Shown: piece by piece, positions 27,714-34,858 of the stretch
Layout: every line of letters starts with the position of its first letter
How positions within the stretch are numbered: the first letter of the stretch is position 1
NCBI RefSeq assembly: GCF_000019165.1
Contig: NC_010337.2
Location: 475,501 to 539,500, forward strand
Direction of reading: 5' to 3'
DNA from: Heliomicrobium modesticaldum Ice1
GTDB taxonomy: Bacteria; Bacillota; Desulfitobacteriia; Heliobacteriales; Heliobacteriaceae
DNA length: 64,000 bases
Notes under the pieces: generated by a model
Databases searched by the model: none
Seen by the model: only the letters and a program-made list of their open reading frames with translations
What the model was told of the DNA's origin: nothing
Made by a program: the position numbers and the translations under genes

Positions 27714-28517
27714 CTAGCGGTTCATCACCGATACGACGTTCGTCTTGACACCTGTCGAACGAGCCACCAGTTCGGCGATTTTGCCCTTCTCGGCTTGCGT
27801 CAACTCCCTGGCGGCGACGATCACCGATACGGTGTTATTCTGGATCAGGACGACGGCGTCGCGGTAGCTGTTGGCGATGAGCAGCCGTTCCGTCTCCATC
27901 TCCTTTTTGATCTGCTCGCTGATCTCAAGCAGTTTCCTCTGGGCCTCCTTGCGCGTCTCGCCGGAGGACTGGTCGTTGCGGACGATCTCCTGAAGGATCT
28001 CGATCTGCTGGCTGCGGACGCGCTCCCGCTCCATCCGATACTCGGAGAAGAAGTCCTGCCCTTTGTTTTGGAAATGGCCGGGGTTGGGCAGCGCCGGGCC
28101 AGCCCTCTGGCTGAAGTCAGAGGTGGAGACTGCGTTGGAGGCGGAGGCTGCGTCGGAGGCGGAGGCTGCGTCGGAGGTGGAGGCTGCGTTGGAGGCGGAG
28201 GCTGCGTCGGAGGCAGCAGTCGCAGAGGGATTGGGGCCAGTCCTTTTTCCGAGAGGGACTGCCGCAGCAGGGGGCGTCTTTGCGGCGGAAGGAGACGGCG
28301 GCGCAGAAGAGACCGTCGAACCGGATGGCGCAGGTTCCCCGAAGATCCGGTCGCTCTCTCGCAACGCCACCGAAAAGACGAGATCGCTCACGGAATAGAC
28401 GCCGAAGAATCCGGCAGCTGTGACGAGGAGGCCCGCCAGCAGGGCGAGGACCTTGCGGTTCGGCCACTGGGGCAGGCCGGGCATCCAGGATGGTTTTCGG
28501 ATGATCCGGATCTTCAT
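27714..28517 (-). CDS. spoIIIAH: Stage III sporulation protein AH with a repetitive Ala/Ser/Asp linker
   Basis: A 267-residue protein. An N-terminal membrane helix (about 22-45) leads to an Ala/Ser/Asp/Asn-rich linker (about 100-135) made by five 18-bp DNA repeats, then the YscJ/FliF-like ring-building domain ending in GVKTNVVSVMNR. SpoIIIAH is in the mother cell and binds forespore SpoIIQ across the intermembrane space. Bacillus SpoIIIAH is 218 residues; the repeat linker explains much of the extra length. Its ATG overlaps the spoIIIAG stop by 4 bases. Confidence 0.93.
   Translation of the reverse strand: MKIRIIRKPSWMPGLPQWPNRKVLALLAGLLVTAAGFFGVYSVSDLVFSVALRESDRIFGEPAPSGSTVSSAPPSPSAAKTPPAAAVPLGKRTGPNPSATAASDAASASNAASTSDAASASDAASASNAVSTSDFSQRAGPALPNPGHFQNKGQDFFSEYRMERERVRSQQIEILQEIVRNDQSSGETRKEAQRKLLEISEQIKKEMETERLLIANSYRDAVVLIQNNTVSVIVAARELTQAEKGKIAELVARSTGVKTNVVSVMNR
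28120..28209 (-). repeat. Five tandem 18-bp repeats inside spoIIIAH
   Basis: Units of GAGGCGGAGGCTGCGTCG, with one to three changes in two of them, run without gaps and stay in frame. They encode hexapeptides of the type ASDAAS/ASNAAS in the extracellular linker. Copy number is likely to vary between strains by replication slippage. Confidence 0.9.
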
Positions 28518-29113
28518 CGTTTTTCCTCCCGTGGAAAGACGCTGACCTTATGGGCCGGGATATCGAGGAGCGTGCAGACGGCGCGGCTGATATTCTGGCG
28601 CACGTTAGCGTCTCTCGCCCCCTCGGCGACGACGAGGACGCCGGCCACCTGGTAGCGCAGTTCCCGCACGACGACCGGCTGCTCTTTGGCGGCAGTGCTT
28701 TCCTTCACCACCACGACGGTGCGGCTGTCCGTGTTGTCCGAGGTCACCCGCGTGCCGCCGGACTTGTCCTTTTCTTCGATCTTCTTGTTGTTGGCGTTGC
28801 TGTTGGTGGCGTATTCCGACTGGGTGCCCTGGGCGAGGCTGACGACCACCTCGGTGGCGCCGACCCCCTCGATCTTGGAAACAGCGCTGGCTACGCGTTC
28901 GCTCAGCAGGCGCTCTTGGGCCGCCAACTCCGAACCCCGGCCCGTCTTCGCGCTTTCCGCCGCCGCTGTTGCCGACGTGGGCGCCGCCTCTTGTCCCGGC
29001 CAGATCCCGGAACCTTGTCGTCGCTCCTCGGCCGTCATCAAGGCGACACCTAGGAAGATCACGGCAGCCAGTACAGCCAACAGTTTATCTTTCGGCTGCT
29101 TGAGCCAGTTCAT
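28514..29113 (-). CDS. spoIIIAG: Stage III sporulation protein AG
   Basis: A 199-residue protein with one membrane helix near the N-terminus (LLAVLAAVIFLGVALM, 11-26), a flexible Ala/Gly/Glu linker and the ring-building domain (LSERVASAVSKIEGVGATEVVVSL and VAGVLVVAEGARD). SpoIIIAG forms a large ring in the outer forespore membrane as part of the mother cell-forespore channel. It overlaps spoIIIAH by 4 bases. Confidence 0.94.
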   Translation of the reverse strand: MNWLKQPKDKLLAVLAAVIFLGVALMTAEERRQGSGIWPGQEAAPTSATAAAESAKTGRGSELAAQERLLSERVASAVSKIEGVGATEVVVSLAQGTQSEYATNSNANNKKIEEKDKSGGTRVTSDNTDSRTVVVVKESTAAKEQPVVVRELRYQVAGVLVVAEGARDANVRQNISRAVCTLLDIPAHKVSVFPREEKR

Positions 29114-29167
29114 CTTTCACCCTCCCCCATCTTCGCCGATTTTTGCGTTCTCATGTCGGGTCTTTCC

Positions 29168-29821
29168 TTATTCCCAGAAAACCCGGATCCGCTCCGGCGG
29201 GATCCCGTAGAAGCCGGACAAGGTCTGGACGATCGATTGGGCAGTCGCCTCTCTATCGATTTCGCCCTTCTGCGCGGGGGCGGCCTTGGGATCGTTCGCA
29301 AGGTCGCCGGCGCCCTTTTGCAGATCCCGGTCGTCGACCATCACCGGTGCAACCGCTTCTGTCGCCTCCTTCGACCCTTTCGCCGGTTCGTCCGGTCGCA
29401 AGGTGACGGTGATCTGCCCGATGGCCGAAGGGTTCTCCTCCCTTTTGCCCAGTTCCACCTGTGCTGCCGCCGCTTTTACGCCCGGCTTCAGCCCGACGAG
29501 GGCCTCCACCTGACGCTGCAAACGGTTTTTTGCCTCTTCGCGAGCCTGATGGAGCCCCTCTTCCCGCAAGGCCTCTCCCTTGCGGCGGATCTCATCGTAA
29601 CCGGCGACCTCGCGGGCGGGCATGTCTCCGCCCAGCGTGGCGGCCCAGTCGTTCCGGTTGAGCCAGCTCATGATCGGATTGAGGACAGCCACCATGATAA
29701 ACAGCCCCGCCACCAGCCGGACCAGAGACTGCAACCTTCCGTTGGGCAGGAGCATGTCCAGCAGGGTGCCCACAAGGATGATCAATACCACCTGTTCGAT
29801 GATCTGACGAAGGATATCCAG
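29168..29821 (-). CDS. spoIIIAF: Stage III sporulation protein AF, probable CTG start
   Basis: A 217-residue protein with two membrane helices in the first 60 residues (VVLIILVGTLLDMLLP and VAGLFIMVAVLNPIMSWL) and a soluble C-terminal domain. The first GTG (29791) would remove ten residues that line up with the start of known SpoIIIAF proteins. The CTG at 29821 restores them and has AAGGAGGGG six bases upstream, overlapping the spoIIIAE stop. I therefore place the start at CTG. SpoIIIAF is part of the SpoIIIA complex, but its exact role is unclear. Confidence 0.85.
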   Translation of the reverse strand: MDILRQIIEQVVLIILVGTLLDMLLPNGRLQSLVRLVAGLFIMVAVLNPIMSWLNRNDWAATLGGDMPAREVAGYDEIRRKGEALREEGLHQAREEAKNRLQRQVEALVGLKPGVKAAAAQVELGKREENPSAIGQITVTLRPDEPAKGSKEATEAVAPVMVDDRDLQKGAGDLANDPKAAPAQKGEIDREATAQSIVQTLSGFYGIPPERIRVFWE

Positions 29822-29834
29822 GCGGCTCCCCTCC

Positions 29835-31151
29835 TTACCGCAACATGACGGTCAGATTGCCGGCCCCGACGACGATGGTAAGCGCCAGAAAAAACATGAG
29901 CCCCACGGCAGCGACGGCGCCGAAGACCAAGGTCAGGCTGCCGCCGATCGTCTCCAGGCTGTCGGCCACCGGGCTGTCGCCGATGGGCTGGAGCAGCGCG
30001 CCGGCCAACCGATAGATCAGCACGAGCGCCAAAATCTTCAAGGACGGCAGGACGCAGAGGATGGCGATGATGACCAGGCCGATGAGCCCGATGCCGTTTT
30101 TGAGCAGCAACGACGAGTTGACGATGAGCTCGAAGCTGTCGGCCACAAGGCCGCCCACGACCGGCAACAGGGCGTCGGTGGCGTACTTGGCCGTCCGCAG
30201 TGTCAAGCCGTCAGCGACAGCGCCGACAGCGCCGTAGATGCTGATCACCCCCAAAAAGACGGTGATAAACAGCCCCATGGCCAGCTTGTAGCCGTCTTTG
30301 ATCAGGTTTTGCAGGTTTTTCACCTTGAACTGGGAGGAGACATGATTGAGGATCCCCAGCACAGCCGAGAAAAGGATGAGGGGAAAGATCCAGTCCTTGA
30401 TCAGGGTGCTGATCAGGGTGATGGCGCCGAAGATGACGGGATGGAAGAGCGCCCCTGAGGCGAAGCCGCCCATGGCCGTCAGCAGGGTGAGCAGGACCGG
30501 CAGGATGGCCTGCATGAACCGAACCATGTCGTCGATCGCCCCTCGGCCGGTCTGAACGGCCGCATAAAAGCTATGGATAGCGATGGTGATCAGCACCATG
30601 TAGCCGACGGCGAAGGCCGTCTTGGAGACAGCCCCCGATTCAAAGGATGACTGAAAGTGGTTAAGGACGGCGACGACGACCGCCAGGATGATCAGTTCCC
30701 CCAACAGCGCCGTGTTGGCCAGCACCTCCTGAAAGAGGTAGCCCATGACGCCCCGGAAGACTTCTCCGATCGAGAGGCTCACCCTGCCGTTGCGGATGTC
30801 CTCCATGATCGTGCGCGGATTCAGAGAGGGCAGGTACTTCCCCTTGTCCCGCTCCAGTTCCTCGAGGACCCGTTGGAATTCGGAGAGATCCACCGTCGGC
30901 GCCGGGGCGGGGCTGCCCCCTCCGGAGGGATCGCCGGAAGACCCCTGGGAGGGGGTGACCGAGGCGCCCGGTGCGGCGGCTGCGGGAGGAACCGCCAGTG
31001 AAAGCTGACTGACTGACAGAAGAAGCACCAGGAACAGACAGAGCATATGGCGCCACATTGGCGAGACAATCCCGGCCTTCACGGCAGCTTCAGCGTTTGC
31101 AAAAAGACCTGCTCGTCCAAACCGACCGGCAAACCATTCCCGCCGCCTCAT
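29835..31151 (-). CDS. spoIIIAE: Stage III sporulation protein AE
   Basis: A 438-residue polytopic membrane protein. An N-terminal hydrophobic signal (HMLCLFLVLLLSVSQLSLA, near 34-52) precedes a Ser/Gly/Pro linker and about eight membrane helices with family segments such as NHFQSSFESGAVSKTAFAVG and VVGGLVADSFELIVNSS. The ATG at 31151 overlaps the spoIIIAD stop as ATGA; a longer upstream frame is only the shadow of spoIIIAD. It is thought to form the transport-like core of the SpoIIIA channel. Confidence 0.94.
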   Translation of the reverse strand: MRRREWFAGRFGRAGLFANAEAAVKAGIVSPMWRHMLCLFLVLLLSVSQLSLAVPPAAAAPGASVTPSQGSSGDPSGGGSPAPAPTVDLSEFQRVLEELERDKGKYLPSLNPRTIMEDIRNGRVSLSIGEVFRGVMGYLFQEVLANTALLGELIILAVVVAVLNHFQSSFESGAVSKTAFAVGYMVLITIAIHSFYAAVQTGRGAIDDMVRFMQAILPVLLTLLTAMGGFASGALFHPVIFGAITLISTLIKDWIFPLILFSAVLGILNHVSSQFKVKNLQNLIKDGYKLAMGLFITVFLGVISIYGAVGAVADGLTLRTAKYATDALLPVVGGLVADSFELIVNSSLLLKNGIGLIGLVIIAILCVLPSLKILALVLIYRLAGALLQPIGDSPVADSLETIGGSLTLVFGAVAAVGLMFFLALTIVVGAGNLTVMLR

Positions 31152-31549
31152 GAGGGGCCACCCCGCGGCAGCAGACTCATCAGGGAGTCCATCAAGGCCA
31201 GCAGGATCGGCAGCGCCAAGACCATCACGACGATCTTGGCGGCCATCTCCACTTTCGTGGCGATCGTCGATTCGCCGGCATCGCGGCAGATCTGCGCGCC
31301 AAACTCGGCGATATAGGCGATGCCGACAATCTTCAACAGCGTCGTCAGATAGTAGCGGTTGATCTGCGCCTTGTTGGCCAGGTCCTCGAGGACCTGCATG
31401 ACGGCGGAAATCTTGCTCAACACAAACAAAAACAGGATCACACCGGCGGCAATGCTCAGTTGGACAGCCAGTTCGGGCCGCTGCTTGCGCACGATGACCA
31501 GAAAGATGGTCGCGATGATGCCCACCCCGACAACCTGAAGAATCTCCAC
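31148..31549 (-). CDS. spoIIIAD: Stage III sporulation protein AD
   Basis: A 133-residue protein with about four membrane helices (EILQVVGVGIIATIFLVIVR, then LAVQLSIAAGVILFLFVL). Length and the motif GIAYIAEFGAQICRDAGE match SpoIIIAD. It overlaps spoIIIAE by 4 bases. Confidence 0.95.
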   Translation of the reverse strand: MEILQVVGVGIIATIFLVIVRKQRPELAVQLSIAAGVILFLFVLSKISAVMQVLEDLANKAQINRYYLTTLLKIVGIAYIAEFGAQICRDAGESTIATKVEMAAKIVVMVLALPILLALMDSLMSLLPRGGPS

Positions 31550-31612
31550 GGCACACCTCCTCTCCCGGCTTTCAGTCCATCGAAGCTGCGGCGGCGCTCA
31601 GAACGCTCCTGA

Positions 31613-31810
31613 TCAATAGAGGGAAAAGACTGACCGGACCTGATCGAAAAGGTCGCTGATCAGGCGAAGGACCATGAGCGTCACCAGCGCCACACCGCTG
31701 ATGGCCAACAGTTGCGCCAGTTCTTCCCGTTTCGCTTCTTTCAGTATGGAATAAAAAATCGCCACGACGATGCCGATGCCGGCGATCTGAAAGATCTGCA
31801 ACATGTTCAT
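31613..31810 (-). CDS. spoIIIAC: Stage III sporulation protein AC
   Basis: A 65-residue protein with two membrane helices (LQIFQIAGIGIVVAIFYSIL and LLAISGVALVTLMVLRLI). It resembles the first half of SpoIIIAD, as in other sporeformers. It lies 16 bases after spoIIIAB. Confidence 0.94.
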   Translation of the reverse strand: MNMLQIFQIAGIGIVVAIFYSILKEAKREELAQLLAISGVALVTLMVLRLISDLFDQVRSVFSLY

Positions 31811-31826
31811 TCCCTTGTCCTCCCCC

Positions 31827-32345
31827 TCACCAAATGGTCAGGACAACGGCAGCCCCGAGCAGGACGCCCCCATAAGACCAGACTTTAGCCATCCTGGTTT
31901 CCCTCTCCCGCGCCTCCTGCTCCAGATAAGCCAGCCGGTTTTTCACCTCTTCGATGCGGTGCAATTGATCCTCCCGCGGCGCTGCGCCGAGACCGAGGGC
32001 GAGGCGCGCCAGTTCTTCCCCGTCAGAAGGATGCAACGGCGTCCGGGGCAGCCAGTCGCCGACCGACTGCAACCAGATCGCTGACGCCGCCTGTCCCTCC
32101 GCCCGGCGCAACCGATTGCCCGCTTCGGCAAAGAGGGCATTGACGGGCGGACCGGCGGTCCGGCTCACCTGAACAAGCGCTTCCGGCAGGTGGGTCGCTC
32201 GGAAGGCGACCTCTGTCGCCAACATCGCCAGCGCCGATTGCAGCGACGCCAGGATCTGCCTGCGCCGGCGGAGATCCCTCGCCGTCATGAACCCCCCAGC
32301 CGAAAAAGCGCCGACGATCAGCGCTGCGCCGACCAGCTTCCCCAT
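31827..32345 (-). CDS. spoIIIAB: Stage III sporulation protein AB
   Basis: A 172-residue protein with an N-terminal membrane helix (LVGAALIVGAFSAGGFMTA), a helical cytoplasmic domain including SLQSALAMLATEVAF and LPEALVQVSRTAG, and a C-terminal hydrophobic helix. The structure of this family resembles GspF-type proteins. Its ATG lies inside the last codons of spoIIIAA (28-base overlap), with GGAGGG upstream. Confidence 0.93.
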   Translation of the reverse strand: MGKLVGAALIVGAFSAGGFMTARDLRRRRQILASLQSALAMLATEVAFRATHLPEALVQVSRTAGPPVNALFAEAGNRLRRAEGQAASAIWLQSVGDWLPRTPLHPSDGEELARLALGLGAAPREDQLHRIEEVKNRLAYLEQEARERETRMAKVWSYGGVLLGAAVVLTIW

Positions 32346-33458
32346 ACCCTTCCCTCCTTCAGGCGGTTTCCACCGGCGTCGAAGATGCCTTCCACCGTAC
32401 CCGGCCCCTCCCGGCGGCTGAGAACGACCAGCCGCTGAAACACTTTCCGCTTCAACATCCGCTCCAGACCCGGCCTCGTCAGCAGCTCTTCCCGGTTCCG
32501 TCCATGGGCAGTGGCCAACAGGGTGACACCGCTGTGGACCGCCTCCTCGATAGCGAGCACATCCTCCTCGCGGCCGATCTCATCTGTGGCCAGCACCTGG
32601 GGACCCATCGAACGAAGCAGACGCAACAAGCCTTCCGCTTTTGGGCAGCCGTCGAGCACATCGGTGCGGGGGCCTACGTCGTTTTGCGGGACACCCCGAT
32701 AACAGGCGGCGATCTCAGAACGCTCGTCCACCAACCCTACCGTCTTGCCCGCCAGTCCGCACTCCGGTCGCCCTGTGCTGATCTGCCGGATGATATCCCG
32801 CAGCAGTGTCGTCTTCCCCCCACCGGGAGGGGAGACGATCAGGGTGGAAAAAAAAAATCCCCTCATCAACAGCAAGGAGTTGGGGCAGCAGAGGGTCGGC
32901 GACGCCGAGAAACTGGCGGGCGATGCGGATATTTAAGGAAGAAACAGGATGGATCGTCTTCACCCGCCCCCCGTCGAGGACCACTCGGCCGGCCAGCCCC
33001 ACCCGGTGTCCTCCGGGCAGCGTCAGAAATCCTTGCCGGAACTCCTGTTCCAGCGCATAGACCGAACAATGGGCGATCAGGTGCATCGTTTGCATGATTT
33101 CTTCCTCAGTCACGGCGCGCAACAGTAGGTCATCTAACCTGCCGCAGAGGGCGAGCGGTCGACCGGCACGGAGGCGAATCTCCGTTATCTCATGGCGCAG
33201 CCCCGGTCGGGCTGCCAGCACATCCGTCAGGAGAGAACGGAGCGTAGGGGCCAGGTAAGGCAAGAGCCGCCCCGTCCAGTGTCCATCAGCCTCTTCTTTT
33301 TCGGCGGCCTGTTGCGCAGAGGCTTTGTCCCTTGACGAGCATTCCTTGACTCCACGGACACTGTCTCGGTTTTCCTTCAGAGCATCTGCCCGCTTATCGG
33401 CGGCGCCGTCATCGAGCACCGTCAGGCCATCGGCGCCACCGGAAAAAAGCCACCGCAA
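32318..33458 (-). CDS. spoIIIAA: Stage III sporulation protein AA, split by a frameshift at a 10-T run
   Basis: Two overlapping frames together make one SpoIIIAA ATPase. The first (TTG start at 33458, AAGGGGGG seven bases upstream) encodes the N-terminal part including LPGGHRVGLAGRVV and SSLNIRIARQFLG. The second carries the Walker A motif SPPGGGKTTLLRDI, VDERSEIAACY and the C-terminus. They join at ten T on the minus strand (32857-32848). Removing one T gives an uninterrupted 379-residue protein reading GIFFSTLIVSPPGGGKTT. SpoIIIAA probably energises the SpoIIIA channel. The change may be a sequencing error, a real mutation, or bypassed by polymerase slippage. The first ~70 residues are an unusual N-terminal extension. 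Confidence 0.88.
32848..32857 (-). other. Homopolymer of ten T at the spoIIIAA frameshift
   Basis: Ten consecutive A on the plus strand (T on the coding strand) lie exactly where the two spoIIIAA frames must join. Runs of nine or more T are known slippage sites for bacterial RNA polymerase. Confidence 0.9.
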
Positions 33459-33483
33459 TCCTTGTCCCCCCTTCCCCTACAAA

Positions 33484-33511
33484 AACATATGCCCTCCTGC
33501 CAGGATTATGC
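33484..33511 (-). promoter_or_regulatory. Candidate sigma-E promoter of the spoIIIA operon
   Basis: The minus strand carries GCATAAT, a 13-base spacer and CATATGTT, close to the sigma-E consensus (-35 GNATANT, -10 CATACANT). The predicted start lies about 20 bases before the spoIIIAA TTG. Sigma-E control of spoIIIA is established in Bacillus. Confidence 0.6.
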
Positions 33512-33552
33512 AAAAAGAGAAGCCCTGCGCCGTGACGGGCGAGACCTTCTCT
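33511..33552 (-). terminator. Terminator between the zinc-ribbon protein gene and spoIIIA
   Basis: AGAGAAG and CTTCTCT arms flank an imperfect inner stem, and five T follow on the minus strand. It separates housekeeping transcription from the sporulation operon. Confidence 0.75.
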
Positions 33553-33557
33553 TCTAA

Positions 33558-33586
33558 GATAATCATCGATAATCATCGATAATCGG
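33558..33586. repeat. Short direct repeat upstream of spoIIIA
   Basis: GATAATCATC occurs twice in tandem and a third partial copy (GATAATCGG) follows. The tract is AT-rich and lies between the upstream gene and the terminator. Role unknown. Confidence 0.7.
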
Positions 33587-33638
33587 CGCCTATGACAGGC
33601 TTCCCCCGGAACATTCGTCCCAGGATCAAGCATTGCCC

Positions 33639-34103
33639 TCAGTGGGTATGGCGATGACAGGCGGCATCGCCGCAGTCACCGTCGCGTTCCGCTTCCTCAC
33701 CCATCACGATCTGTTCCTCCCCGTCTTCGTCGCCTTCCCGGATGAAGACCCCTTGCCGACAGGAGGGGCAGGTGACCTCCAGGTAGTCATCGTCGTCGAG
33801 CAGCTTAGCATCAAAAGAGACGTTTTCCTGGCACGATGGACAGGCGATCTCGACGATATCATCGTCATCTTCATCGTCGTCTTCATAAATGTCCTGTTCC
33901 AACTGGAAGAGGTCGTCATCCATGCTCTCGACGATCTCGTCAAGGCGTTCCTGCTCTGCTTTCACCGTGTCAATCGAGTCGGCCATGTCGCCGAGGACCT
34001 GCAGCATTTCCGTGAGCAGGCGCCCTTCCCGGGAACTGGTCCCCACGTTCATACCCTCAGCCAGTCCTTGCAGGTAGGAGATGCGCTGGCGTAGCTTCTG
34101 CAA
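33639..34103 (-). CDS. Acidic two-zinc-ribbon protein, CD1247 N-terminal domain-like
   Basis: A 154-residue protein. The helical N-terminus (KLRQRISYLQGLAEGMN) matches the conserved clostridial CD1247 N-terminal domain. A highly acidic stretch (about 72-82, mostly Asp/Glu) leads to two CPSC motifs (ACPSCQENV and TCPSCRQGV), likely one zinc ribbon built from both. The C-terminus ends with a Cys/His-rich DCGDAACHRHTH. The start is TTG with GGGAGGG eight bases upstream, and that ribosome site lies in the 3' arm of the efp terminator. Conserved beside efp in Clostridia; function unknown. Confidence 0.85.
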   Translation of the reverse strand: MQKLRQRISYLQGLAEGMNVGTSSREGRLLTEMLQVLGDMADSIDTVKAEQERLDEIVESMDDDLFQLEQDIYEDDDEDDDDIVEIACPSCQENVSFDAKLLDDDDYLEVTCPSCRQGVFIREGDEDGEEQIVMGEEAERDGDCGDAACHRHTH

Positions 34104-34108
34104 AACAA

Positions 34109-34167
34109 AATCCCTCCCGGTTTCTATGGATTGCCATCGGCTATCCGTAGTATCTCCGGGAGGGATT
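34109..34167 (-). terminator. Hairpin after efp whose 3' arm contains the next gene's ribosome site
   Basis: Perfect 12-bp arms AATCCCTCCCGG / CCGGGAGGGATT enclose a 35-base loop, followed on the minus strand by TTGTTTTG. It lies 20 bases past the efp stop. The GGGAGGG of the downstream gene is paired in the stem, so structure could limit its translation. Confidence 0.75.
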
Positions 34168-34186
34168 CTTCTTAGGCAATGACGAC

Positions 34187-34744
34187 TTAAGCGCGGGAAA
34201 CGTAGGCGCCGGTCCGGGTGTCGATGATCAGCATCTCGCCTTCGTTGATGAAGAAGGGGACTTGGACGATGGCGCCGGTCTCCAAGGTGGCCGGCTTGCT
34301 GCCGCCGGTGGCGGTATCGCCGCGGATGCCCGGTTCAGTGGCGACCACTTTCAGTTCCACCGTGTTGGGCAGTTCGACGCCCATCAGGTTGCCGTTCCAG
34401 GTGAGGACGTGAACGTTCATGTTCTCCTTCAGGAAACGGAGCTGCTCTTCGATCTGGTCGCGCTGCAGCGTGATCTGTTCAAAGTTCTCCACATCCATAA
34501 AGGTGTAATCGTCGCCGTCACTGTAGAGGTACTGCATCTGGCGGCGCTCCAGGCGGGCCTTGGGCACTTTTTCACCGGCCCGGAAGGTGCGCTCCACCAC
34601 GGAACCGGTCTTGATGTTTTTCAGCTTCGTCCGCACGAAGGCGGCGCCTTTGCCGGGCTTGACGTGCTGGAATTCGATGACGACATAAGCGTCGCCATCC
34701 AGTTCAATCGTCGAACCCGTCCGAAAATCGTTCGATGAGATCAT
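34187..34744 (-). CDS. efp: Translation elongation factor P
   Basis: A 185-residue three-domain protein. It begins [17 protein letters not shown], and the domain I tip [14 protein letters not shown] carries Lys in the usual modification position (PGKG). EF-P relieves ribosome stalling at polyproline. Length and the C-terminal signature ([10 protein letters not shown] region) are typical. It is preceded by the aminopeptidase fusion, reflecting the common pepQ-efp pairing. Confidence 0.98.
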
Positions 34745-34858
34745 GGACGAAAAATGCTCCTTCCCCTTGTGAGATGCCCAGTCAGGTTGATGGATGATCT
34801 GAAAGCTTGCGCGCGGGATAAAAGCCCTTCGGCGACACCCGCTGCAGGCAACTTTCCT

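Noticed and set aside
28120-28209. CRISPR-like appearance of regularly spaced repeats
   Set aside because: Repeats are contiguous with no spacers, in frame in spoIIIAH, and encode a linker.
31151-31556. Upstream extension of the spoIIIAE frame (135 codons)
   Set aside because: It is the out-of-frame shadow of spoIIIAD; the ATG in the ATGA overlap gives the family N-terminus.
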